In this document: positions 7,845-14,057 of the stretch, one piece after another | How positions within the stretch are numbered: the first letter of the stretch is position 1 | Layout of the letters: every line of letters begins with the position of its first letter | Source: Phycisphaerales bacterium | GTDB taxonomy: Bacteria; Planctomycetota; Phycisphaerae; Sedimentisphaerales; Anaerohalosphaeraceae | Direction of reading: 5' to 3' | DNA: 18,461 nt | Assembly (NCBI GenBank): GCA_011055475.1 | Contig: DSDH01000566.1 | Span: forward strand, 1 to 18,461 | The notes under the pieces: model-generated | Seen by the model: only the letters and a program-made list of their open reading frames with translations | Databases searched by the model: none | Told to the model about the DNA's origin: nothing | Program-made: the position numbers and the translations under genes

Positions 7845-9149
7845 TTACAGCATCCACGGTTGACGGTAGGCCCGCCCCAGCAATGCGGCCGCCCCTGGAT
7901 CGTCGAGAATCTGTTCGGTTTCAGGGTTCCAGCGGATCTTACGTCCGACCAGCATGGCGATCTCGCCCAGCAGGCCCACGCTGATCGATCGATGGGCGAT
8001 CTCGGCGGGCGTGATCGTCTCCTTCCGGGTCTTGACGCAATCCAGGAAGTTCTGCAGGTGATCGTTGCTCTTGTAGAGATGAATCTCATCCGGGCCGATC
8101 ACCTCCTGGAGGATCTTCGGGTCGCTGGCCCGCAGGCCGCCACGGTTGACGTGAATCCATCCATGCTCACCGTACCAGCAGGCCCCCATGCCGTGCGGCT
8201 GCTGGCCGGCGTTGGCCACGACCATCTCCAGACCGTCGGCGTACTTGCACGTGAAACGATACGCATAGGGCACGTCGTAGGTGCCTTCATCGGGATACTC
8301 GCCGCGCCCCTCGATCTCGACCGGGCCCGTGCGATCCAGGCCCAGCCCCCAGTGGGCGATATCAATGTGGTGACCCGCCCAGTCGGTCAGTTGCCCGCCG
8401 CTGTAGTCCATGACCCAGCGCCAGTTCCAGTGCGCGCCGCCGCCGTTGTCGAAGCCGGTGTACTCGCGCCACGGGGCGGGTCCGAGCCACAGGTTCCAGT
8501 CCAGCCCCGCCGGCACGGGGCGCACCGGGAACACCCCACTGCGCCCGCCGTCGGGCAACCCGACCTCCACGTGTTTGACCTTGCCGATCCGTCCGTTGAT
8601 GACCAGCTCGCAGGCCCGGTGGAAGTGCGCCACGGACCGCTGCCAACTGCCCGTCTGCCAGATGCGCCCGTAGCGATCGACGGCCTGACAGATGGCCCGG
8701 CCGCCGCGGATCGTCCGCGCCAAGGGTTTCTGCCCGTGGATGTCCAGGCCCGCCCGCGCGCACTCCACGGAGATGATCGCGTGCCAGTGATCGGGCAGGG
8801 CATGCATCACGGTGTCCAGATCGCCGCGGCCGATGACCTCGCGGAAATCGCGGTACCCGACGCAGTCACTGTTGCCGTAGCGTCCGTCCACCATTTGCTT
8901 GGCCTTGCGCGCGTGATTGGCGTCCACGTCGCAGACGGCCACGACACGGACCTCGTCCTTGTGCAGAAAGCCGTTGAGGTCGCCTTGTCCCATCGAGCCG
9001 ACGCCGATCGCTCCCATGACGATCTTCTCGCTGGGCGCCGAGGCCCCGAAGACCGAGCTGGGCACGATCGTCGGCAGCGCCAGGGCCGATCCGACCAGGG
9101 CCCCCCGCCGCAAAAACGCCCGTCGTGAAATGCTGTTTCTATGACTCAT
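7845..9149 (-). CDS. Tat-exported Gfo/Idh/MocA-family NAD(P)-dependent sugar oxidoreductase
   Basis: A 434-residue protein. The N-terminus carries a twin-arginine signal (SRRAFLRRG, 8-16, then a hydrophobic segment to about 36), so it is exported folded, probably with its cofactor bound. The Rossmann fold starts at GAIGVGSMGQG (46-56), and the conserved lysine is K141. The usual EKP motif reads GQKP (139-142), with Gln where Glu is typical. The C-terminal alpha/beta domain contains TDWAGHHIDIAHWGLG, common in the planctomycete branch of the family. Members oxidise or reduce sugar or inositol carbons, often making 3-keto sugars. ATG 9149 was chosen because GGGAG lies 6 nt upstream and it places the RR motif at the right distance; an in-frame GTG/ATG at 9194 would add 15 residues with no support. 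The DUF1080-ThuA gene follows 39 nt later. Confidence 0.93.
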   Translation of the reverse strand: MSHRNSISRRAFLRRGALVGSALALPTIVPSSVFGASAPSEKIVMGAIGVGSMGQGDLNGFLHKDEVRVVAVCDVDANHARKAKQMVDGRYGNSDCVGYRDFREVIGRGDLDTVMHALPDHWHAIISVECARAGLDIHGQKPLARTIRGGRAICQAVDRYGRIWQTGSWQRSVAHFHRACELVINGRIGKVKHVEVGLPDGGRSGVFPVRPVPAGLDWNLWLGPAPWREYTGFDNGGGAHWNWRWVMDYSGGQLTDWAGHHIDIAHWGLGLDRTGPVEIEGRGEYPDEGTYDVPYAYRFTCKYADGLEMVVANAGQQPHGMGACWYGEHGWIHVNRGGLRASDPKILQEVIGPDEIHLYKSNDHLQNFLDCVKTRKETITPAEIAHRSISVGLLGEIAMLVGRKIRWNPETEQILDDPGAAALLGRAYRQPWML

Positions 9150-9224
9150 CGCACTCTCCCAAACAACACTGTATGGTCGCTTTTCGCTTACCACAGACCC
9201 ACCCGGCGGCGGGATTATTGCACT

Positions 9225-9253
9225 ATGCTACCAGAATGGACCCGCTCATACAA
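9225..9253 (-). promoter_or_regulatory. Possible promoter for the oxidoreductase operon
   Basis: On the minus strand, TTGTAT (9253-9248) and TAGCAT (9230-9225) are separated by 17 nt. The -10 matches four of six consensus bases; the -35 matches only TTG. Transcription would start about 70 nt before the ATG at 9149. This is a weak call. Confidence 0.35.
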
Positions 9254-9296
9254 CCCGAAGACGAACCGCAGACAAGGGGCCGCGGCATCGTGCGGG

Positions 9297-9318
9297 CGCA
9301 CCGTATACGGGCGGTGCG
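9297..9318 (-). other. 7-bp perfect hairpin downstream of the GGDEF gene
   Basis: CGCACCG (9297-9303) and CGGTGCG (9312-9318) pair perfectly around an 8-nt loop, about 50 nt past the stop of the diguanylate cyclase gene. There is no following T-run, so it may stabilise the mRNA 3' end or act as a Rho-assisted terminator, but it is not a standard intrinsic terminator. Confidence 0.4.
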
Positions 9319-9369
9319 ATGAAAGATACACAACCTGGAGGCGTGCCGCGAGGGTTCAACCCGATCGCG

Positions 9370-10443
9370 TCAGACGGCCGTTTCCACCTCGACGACGCGA
9401 ACGGTGTTCTTACCGGCCTGTTTGGCGGCATAGAGCGCCGCATCGGTGGCCTTGGTGACGTCTCCGATGTAGCTGGCCCCATCGAACTGGCCCACCCCGA
9501 CGCTCAGGGACAGGGCGATCTCGTGGCCCTCCCAGAGAATGGGCGTCTCCCCGACCATGTGGACCATCCGCTCGGCGACGGTCACGGCATCGGCCAGCGA
9601 AGTATTCGGCAGAATGACGGCGAACTCATCGCCGCCATAGCGTGCGGCGATGTCAATCTGGCGGATGCAGGCGCTGAGCCGCCGGCTGATCTGCTTGATC
9701 GCCATGTCGCCGGCCCGGTGCCCGTAGTTGTCGTTGACGGGCTTGAAGTTGTCCACGTCGGCCATGATGATCGAGATCTTGCCCCCGTATCGCTGCGACC
9801 GTCGCAGTTCGCTTTCAAGCTGCTCGTAAAACGTGCGGTGGTTGAGCATGCCGGTCAGACCGTCGGTCTTGGCCTGTTTCTGCGTTTTCTCGAACAGCTT
9901 GACGTTGCCGATGGAGGCCCCGATGAGCTGGCGAAACAGCTCGAGCACGGCGATATCGTGCTGGGTGAAACGCTCGCCGTCCACCTTGTCGGTCAGGTTC
10001 AACACACCGATGACCCGGCTGTGGCAGATCAGCGGCGCAATGATGCAGCTCTTGGTGTGGTAGTTGTCCGAGAAGGCCCGCTGGAACTTCTGAATGACCG
10101 GACGATTATGGGTGTCCACGTCATTGACGAGCATCAGCTCCTTGCTGCGGACCGCTGCGACCATCGGCGAAGGCGGATTCTGATTGAGCGACACCACGTT
10201 GTTAATGAGAAACGGGTGGTTGTTCTTCTCCAGGTGAAGGATGTCGCTCGATTCGTCCAGGATATACAACGAAGCCAGCCGTGCACCAATGAGCCTGGGG
10301 ATTTCGTCGATGCACACGTCGGCGATTTTGCACATCTCCAGACAGTTGAGCCGCTTGGCCAGCGGGGTGATCTTCTCCAGCCATTCGACCGAATCGTGCT
10401 CCAGCTGGGCCTGCGAATCAGAAACGGGTCGCTCGTTATCCAT
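9370..10443 (-). CDS. GAF-GGDEF diguanylate cyclase
   Basis: A 357-residue cytoplasmic enzyme expected to make cyclic di-GMP from two GTP. Residues about 30-185 form a GAF sensor domain (core HSRVIGVLNLTDK, 141-153), and residues about 190-350 form the GGDEF domain. Catalytic features are intact: metal Asp229 in ADVDNFK, the NDNYGHRAGD motif (237-246) and the signature GGDEF (270-274) preceded by RY. The inhibitory I-site RQID (261-264) lies exactly five residues before GGDEF, so product inhibition is expected. There is no transmembrane segment, so the signal is probably cytoplasmic. Start: ATG 10443; a GTG at 10446 directly before it is also possible. No clear ribosome site is seen. It is transcribed away from the flagellar regulator cluster that begins at 11242, which suggests a motility-related role. 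Confidence 0.92.
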   Translation of the reverse strand: MDNERPVSDSQAQLEHDSVEWLEKITPLAKRLNCLEMCKIADVCIDEIPRLIGARLASLYILDESSDILHLEKNNHPFLINNVVSLNQNPPSPMVAAVRSKELMLVNDVDTHNRPVIQKFQRAFSDNYHTKSCIIAPLICHSRVIGVLNLTDKVDGERFTQHDIAVLELFRQLIGASIGNVKLFEKTQKQAKTDGLTGMLNHRTFYEQLESELRRSQRYGGKISIIMADVDNFKPVNDNYGHRAGDMAIKQISRRLSACIRQIDIAARYGGDEFAVILPNTSLADAVTVAERMVHMVGETPILWEGHEIALSLSVGVGQFDGASYIGDVTKATDAALYAAKQAGKNTVRVVEVETAV

Positions 10444-10681
10444 CACTCACGCCATAAAGTGCATGTTTTCAAGGTCTTGCGCGATTCCAACCGAAAGGTC
10501 GCACACCCTATATCGGAGCATCGACCGGGCCCGTTTACTCGATTCATCGAAAACAGAAACGCTCCCGCATCGTCGCGACATCAGTCCCCACCACGGATCG
10601 CCTCGGCACCGTCGCACGGTGCGCCACATTGCAGGACCGGCAGCGAGCACATTGGACTATTAAGGACATGGACTAGTTTTT

Positions 10682-10709
10682 CTAATACAGGGTAGTATTA
10701 CCTATGCAA
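10682..10709 (-). promoter_or_regulatory. Candidate promoter with embedded dyad upstream of the GGDEF gene
   Basis: TAATAC (10683-10688) and GTATTA (10695-10700) form a perfect 6-bp inverted repeat with a 6-nt spacer. On the minus strand it falls within and over a weak promoter, TTGCAT (10709-10704), 16 nt, TATTAG (10687-10682). A dyad in the spacer is how MerR-type regulators bind, and a MerR-like protein is encoded at 11242. The link is inference; the promoter match is modest and the leader would be about 240 nt long. Confidence 0.35.
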
Positions 10710-10799
10710 TTTCTTCGACCAATCGATCCGCAAGCCTGAGATGGGACCGCCCGTGCGAAGTCCACCACCAAGATTGGCGGGCACCGAGACACGAGGGCC

Positions 10800-10884
10800 G
10801 CTGATTCTCAGCAAGCATTGTCCAAGGAAGGACCTTGGATTCAGGCCCTTTGAGCCTGTCAACCCACCATATTTTGCAGGTTGA
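10800..10884. other. Cluster of three perfect hairpins in non-coding DNA
   Basis: Three inverted repeats follow one another: GCTGA/TCAGC with a 3-nt loop (10800-10812), TCCAAGG/CCTTGGA with a 5-nt loop (10821-10839), and TCAACC/GGTTGA with a 14-nt loop (10859-10884). The spacing suggests a structured transcript (leader or small RNA) in either direction. I cannot match it to a known family, and individual short hairpins do arise by chance. Confidence 0.35.
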
Positions 10885-11048
10885 GCCTGCCGTTCAACTG
10901 GAGTTCCGATTCACACTGGTCGAGAATCACCCTGTCGTCCTATCGACGCCAAGGTCTCCCGCGAGCCCCGGGACTTCTCGCACGGCCCGCAACGTCCGAT
11001 AGGTAAATCACCCCACGAACAAATCTTGGAAAAAAGGTCGAAATATTG

Positions 11049-11088
11049 TTGACGCTGGCCTCGATGTATTTTACGTTTTGTAAAACGT
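11049..11088 (+). promoter_or_regulatory. Candidate promoter and palindromic operator of the MerR-flgB-flhG cluster
   Basis: A -35-like TTGACG (11049-11054) follows an A-rich tract that could act as an UP element. A palindrome, ACGTTTT-GT-AAAACGT (11073-11088), covers the place where the -10 box would be; TACGTT (11072-11077) has 17-nt spacing but only three consensus bases. A bound regulator would block or remodel the promoter. The downstream MerR-like protein is an obvious candidate for autoregulation. The dyad is seen; the binding protein is inference. Confidence 0.42.
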
Positions 11089-11101
11089 CAAAGCTATTGG
11101 G

Positions 11102-11126
11102 CCCCTTCGGTTCTCACCGCAAGGGG
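11102..11126 (+). other. Strong hairpin in the leader of the MerR-like gene
   Basis: CCCCTTCGGT (11102-11111) pairs with ACCG (11116-11119) and AAGGGG (11121-11126), leaving a single bulged C (11120) and a TCTC loop. This is a 10-bp stem with one bulge. No T-run follows. It would sit in the 5' untranslated region if transcription begins near 11080. Confidence 0.4.
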
Positions 11127-11241
11127 ATGGGCTTGAGACGGTGGACTTGTCGGTCGGACCTTCGACACCGCGCGAGGAACGTCAGGGCCCTTCGCGGCTT
11201 TGGAAAACTGGAAGCAGACCCCGTTCAGCAATATCGAGCTT

Positions 11242-11532
11242 ATGCGGTCCAACCACGATCGAGACAGTCATGGCTTTGCGATTCCGGCCAAGCTTTACCG
11301 GATCGGCGAAGTTGTGCAACACACCCCCTTCACCCGGCAGACGATCCACAATTACACGACCATGGGCCTGATCCAGGAATCGGACTGGACCCAGGGTGGG
11401 CATCGGCTGTACGACGAGTCGGTGTTTCGACGTCTGGCCCGCATCCTCGAGCTTCGTCAACGCAGCAAGACCCTTTCGGAGATTAAGGCGATCCTGGACG
11501 CGGAACAGAGGGCCACGATGACACAGAGTTGA
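11242..11532 (+). CDS. MerR-like HTH transcriptional regulator (HTH only)
   Basis: A 96-residue DNA-binding protein. After a short polar N-terminus, a MerR-type winged helix-turn-helix runs from LYRIGEVV through TRQTIHNYTTMGLI, then GGHRLYDE and a helix LARILELRQRSKTLSEIKAIL. The usual long dimerisation coil and the metal or ligand domain are missing, so it is a minimal regulator of the BldC/HTH-only kind. ATG 11242 was chosen; a TTG at 11200 in the same frame would add 14 residues but has no ribosome site. The site before 11242 is also weak (GAG 5 nt upstream). It opens a co-directional group with the FlgB-like, FlhG-type and FliA-type genes (36 nt to the next), so it probably controls flagellar genes. 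Targets are unknown. Confidence 0.82.
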   Translation: MRSNHDRDSHGFAIPAKLYRIGEVVQHTPFTRQTIHNYTTMGLIQESDWTQGGHRLYDESVFRRLARILELRQRSKTLSEIKAILDAEQRATMTQS

Positions 11533-11568
11533 GGCCGCGTAACACGTGAGCAGGAAGGCGGATGGATT

Positions 11569-11982
11569 ATGAAATGGACTTCGACCATCACGGACAATGT
11601 CACGGAGGTGCTCGCCAAAATCGTGGCGTTCACGGAGCAGCGACGGCGGATCCTGACCGAGAACATCACCCACGTCAACACGCCCGGTTATCAGCCCCGC
11701 GATCTGGACGTCGACGGCTTCGCCGCGTTGATGGCTCGGGCCGTAGAGGAACATGTTCGCAGCGACCGGCTGATTCTCTGCGACACCCCCACCATTCACT
11801 TCGAGCCGGGCGGCGGCTTTGAGACCTCCCCGATCGTCGATGCCGAAGCCCAGCGACTCCTGGACACGGACCGCAAGGCCTACGTGGAACACCAGGTCAA
11901 CAAGCTGGCGGAGAACCTGCTCAACAACAAGATCGCCCGCGGCCTGATGGAACGCAAGCGGCGGCGCGACCTGGGCCGGTAG
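11569..11982 (+). CDS. flgB: FlgB-like flagellar basal-body rod protein
   Basis: A 137-residue protein, close to the usual FlgB length. The N-terminal rod-protein motif is clear: a helix ending RRRILTENITHVNTPGYQPRDLDV (about 24-47), matching the FlgB pattern NI-N-NTPGY-ARDLDF. The C-terminal helix contains VNKLAENLLNNKIA, like the axial-protein C-terminal motif. FlgB forms the proximal rod in the periplasm and is exported by the flagellar type III system without a cleaved signal. The middle segment (50-100) is less typical. The tail ends in a very basic MERKRRRDLGR. Unusually, flgC and fliE do not follow; the next gene, 38 nt on, is the FlhG-type ATPase. It could be a diverged paralogue rather than the main FlgB. 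Confidence 0.78.
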   Translation: MKWTSTITDNVTEVLAKIVAFTEQRRRILTENITHVNTPGYQPRDLDVDGFAALMARAVEEHVRSDRLILCDTPTIHFEPGGGFETSPIVDAEAQRLLDTDRKAYVEHQVNKLAENLLNNKIARGLMERKRRRDLGR

Positions 11983-12020
11983 ACTCGCCCTCCGGCGACC
12001 CGACCCCGCAGGGATGAGGC

Positions 12021-12869
12021 ATGAAAACGAAGGATGGAACCACGCGGCTTCAAGCCCTCATGGCGGATCAATCCCGCCGGGCTGAGGTGCTGGCCGTGAG
12101 CAGCGGCAAGGGAGGCGTGGGCAAGACCAACATCGCCGCCAATCTGGCGATCTGCCTGGCCGCGGCGGGCAAGCGGGTCGTGCTCATGGACGCCGATCTG
12201 GGGCTGGGCAACCTCGACGTCATCATGAACGTCTCGGGCCGGCAGAATCTCTCACACGTCGTCTCCGGACACCGCACGCTGGATGAGATCCTGCAGGTGG
12301 GCCCCGCCGGCGTCGAGGTGCTGTGCGGCGGCTCCGGCATGGAGGAGCTGGCGAACCTGTCCCGCTTCCAACGGACCCGCCTGATCAACGAGATGGCCAC
12401 GTTGCAGGAACGGGCCGATGTGATCGTGATCGACACCGGGGCCGGCATCGGCGCCTCGGTGCTGGCCTTCTGCCAGGCGGCGGATCACACCCTCGTGGTG
12501 ACCACGCCGGAACCGACGGCCATGACCGACGCCTACGCCGTCATCAAGGTGCTCGCCGGGCGGCGCTATCCGGGGCGGCTGAGCCTGATCGTGAACATGG
12601 CCGAGTCCATCTCGGAAGGTAAGAAGATTCAACAACAGATGGCCGAAGTGGTGCGGCGGTTCCTGGACACGCCCCTGTACGATGCGGGCGTGCTCTGCCG
12701 CGACGACCGGCTGGTGGCGGCCGTCCGCAACCGCGAGCCGGTGGTGCTGGCCTATCCGCACGCGCGGATCACCGCGGCCCTGGTCGCGATGACCGCCCGG
12801 CTGGCGCAGGGACCGGCTGCCGGCAAGACCGATAACTTTTTCCAGAAGGTGGTGAACTGGTTTTTCTAA
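12021..12869 (+). CDS. flhG: FlhG/FleN-type MinD-like ATPase (flagellar number control)
   Basis: A 282-residue P-loop ATPase of the MinD/ParA class that limits flagellar number and partners the SRP-like GTPase FlhF. The deviant Walker A KGGVGKT is at 30-36, the Walker A' Asp is D57 in LMDADLGLGNLD, and the Walker B Asp is D138 in VIDTGAG. TTPEPTAMTDAY (161-172) is typical of FlhG. The C-terminus FFQKVVNWFF is an amphipathic membrane-targeting helix. The N-terminal DGTTRLQALM (5-14) resembles the DQAxxLR segment by which FlhG activates FlhF. AGGG lies 8 nt before the ATG. It follows the FlgB-like gene by 38 nt and precedes the FliA-type sigma gene, a common FlhG neighbour. No flhF is present in the window. 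Confidence 0.9.
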   Translation: MKTKDGTTRLQALMADQSRRAEVLAVSSGKGGVGKTNIAANLAICLAAAGKRVVLMDADLGLGNLDVIMNVSGRQNLSHVVSGHRTLDEILQVGPAGVEVLCGGSGMEELANLSRFQRTRLINEMATLQERADVIVIDTGAGIGASVLAFCQAADHTLVVTTPEPTAMTDAYAVIKVLAGRRYPGRLSLIVNMAESISEGKKIQQQMAEVVRRFLDTPLYDAGVLCRDDRLVAAVRNREPVVLAYPHARITAALVAMTARLAQGPAAGKTDNFFQKVVNWFF

Positions 12870-12945
12870 ACGTTCCACGGGATCGCGTCGATACCAGGAT
12901 GCTGGGCCCAGGGCGTATCGTGTTCTGCGTCGACCGACCGTGAAA

Positions 12946-12974
12946 TGAAACGGGTCCGAGGTTTCAAGTGAAAC
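12946..12974. promoter_or_regulatory. Alternating TGAAAC/GTTTCA half-sites upstream of the sigma gene
   Basis: Three 6-bp half-sites lie in the 151-nt gap before the sigma gene: TGAAAC (12946-12951), GTTTCA (12961-12966) and TGAAAC (12969-12974). The middle one pairs with either neighbour (9-nt or 2-nt spacer). It looks like an operator with one tight dyad, GTTTCAAGTGAAAC, or a pair of mutually exclusive hairpins 47-75 nt upstream of the start codon. Confidence 0.45.
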
Positions 12975-13020
12975 ACACGGCAGGTGAGCTAGTTTCGGCA
13001 CGATACAGGGAGGTACGTCA

Positions 13021-13800
13021 ATGAAAACGGCTCAACTCGAGAACATCGAGCAGGTCTGGCAGGAATTCTTCGTAACCCGCGATGAATATCACCGCAATCT
13101 TTTGATGGAACACTATCTGCGCATCGTTCGGTACACCGCCGAGCGTATCTACGCGAAGCTGCCCGACAAGGTTGAGCTGGATGACCTGATCAGTGCGGGT
13201 ATTTTCGGACTTATGGATGCGATCGATGCGTTCGATCCGGAGCGCGGCGTGAAGTTCGAGACGTATTGCACACCGCGAATCCGCGGGGCGATCCTCGATG
13301 AGCTGCGAAACATGGACTGGGTGCCGCGGCTGGTTCGGGCGCGGGCGCACCAGCTCGAACGGGCGTTGCAAACCCTCGAGGCCCACTTGGGCCGAATCCC
13401 CACGGAGAAGGAGATCGCCGAAGAGCTGGAGCTGAACATGGAGGAGTTCCGCCGGCTCCAGCGGGACGCCAACGCGATCGGCCTGGTGTCGCTGAGCAAC
13501 AAGTTCTCGGACTCGGAAGGCGAGCGGGACATCCGCGAGATCGACGTCATCGAGGACCAGAAGAGCCAGAACCCCCTGCTCGAGGCCCAGAAGCGCGACC
13601 TCAAGAACCTGCTCACCAAGGGCCTGACGCGGGCCGAGCGATTGATTGTCGTCCTCTACTACTACGAAGAGATGACGATGAAGGAGATCGGCGCCACGCT
13701 CGATCTGTCCGAGTCGCGGGTCAGCCAGATGCACTCGTCGATCATCGCCCGGCTCAAGGCCCAGATGAACTCCCGCCGCAAGGAGTTCAACATCTCCTGA
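13021..13800 (+). CDS. fliA: FliA/WhiG-type alternative sigma factor (sigma28)
   Basis: A 259-residue sigma70-family protein of the length usual for FliA. Region 2 (about 28-100) has AERIYAKLPDKVELDDLISAGIFGLMDAIDAF and FETYCTPRIRGAILDELR, the FliA/WhiG/SigD signature. Region 3 (about 105-160) holds GRIPTEKEIAEELEL. Region 4 (about 195-250) has the helix-turn-helix MTMKEIGATLDLSESRVSQMHSSI. Region 1.1 is absent, as expected. It directs RNA polymerase to late flagellar promoters and is normally held by the anti-sigma factor FlgM, not seen here. A very strong ribosome site (GGGAGG, about 6 nt before the ATG) marks the start. It lies 151 nt after flhG, a wide gap for this gene pair, with an inverted-repeat element in between. 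Confidence 0.95.
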   Translation: MKTAQLENIEQVWQEFFVTRDEYHRNLLMEHYLRIVRYTAERIYAKLPDKVELDDLISAGIFGLMDAIDAFDPERGVKFETYCTPRIRGAILDELRNMDWVPRLVRARAHQLERALQTLEAHLGRIPTEKEIAEELELNMEEFRRLQRDANAIGLVSLSNKFSDSEGERDIREIDVIEDQKSQNPLLEAQKRDLKNLLTKGLTRAERLIVVLYYYEEMTMKEIGATLDLSESRVSQMHSSIIARLKAQMNSRRKEFNIS

Positions 13801-13880
13801 GCATCACTCAGCATGTTGCCTGCCGCAACCGGGGTAGTCTCGCATCACGGAGTCCCGCAAGGGCGAGGTGAGCGTTGGTT

Positions 13881-13907
13881 GTGCGCTGTCTGAGACTGTA
13901 TGCGCAC
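13881..13907. other. 6-bp hairpin after the sigma gene
   Basis: GTGCGC (13881-13886) and GCGCAC (13902-13907) pair perfectly around a 15-nt loop, 80 nt past the sigma stop codon. No T-run follows. It may be a weak or Rho-aided transcription end before the next gene; the rest of 13801-14057 shows nothing I can identify. Confidence 0.3.
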
Positions 13908-14057
13908 GCCAACACTGTTTCAGACTACCGACCTGTACGGTGCCGGTGGTTTGGGGACGGGCCTTCACCATGACGATTGTGTTTTCCCACCCGGTCTGTC
14001 ATCATAGGTCAAATCGAAGAGCAAGGGAGCTGCGGCGATCAAGGGCGGAGGGATACT

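Larger units (their letters stand above)
10444..11241. other. Long intergenic region between the GGDEF gene and the MerR-like gene, rich in dyads
   Basis: About 800 nt with no convincing protein-coding frame on either strand. The part near 10660-10720 is AT-rich compared with its surroundings. It contains a TAATAC/GTATTA dyad, three successive hairpins (10800-10884), an A-rich tract followed by TTGACG and a 16-bp palindrome (11030-11088), and a strong hairpin (11102-11126). I recognise no known riboswitch or RNA family in it. Confidence 0.6.

Noticed and set aside
6087..9128. Open frame of over 1000 codons on the plus strand
   Set aside because: It lies antisense to the DUF1080-ThuA and oxidoreductase genes, is rich in His, Arg, Gly and Asp with no recognisable domain, and spans two real genes. 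It is a by-product of GC-rich codon use.
10741..10884. 47-codon plus-strand frame and a second frame running on to about 11010 in the long intergenic region
   Set aside because: Short, no ribosome site, no family resemblance, and they cross the hairpin cluster.
10905..10925. TTCCGATTC stretch resembling a tRNA T-loop
   Set aside because: Flanking bases do not form the T stem, and no acceptor stem or anticodon arm is present.
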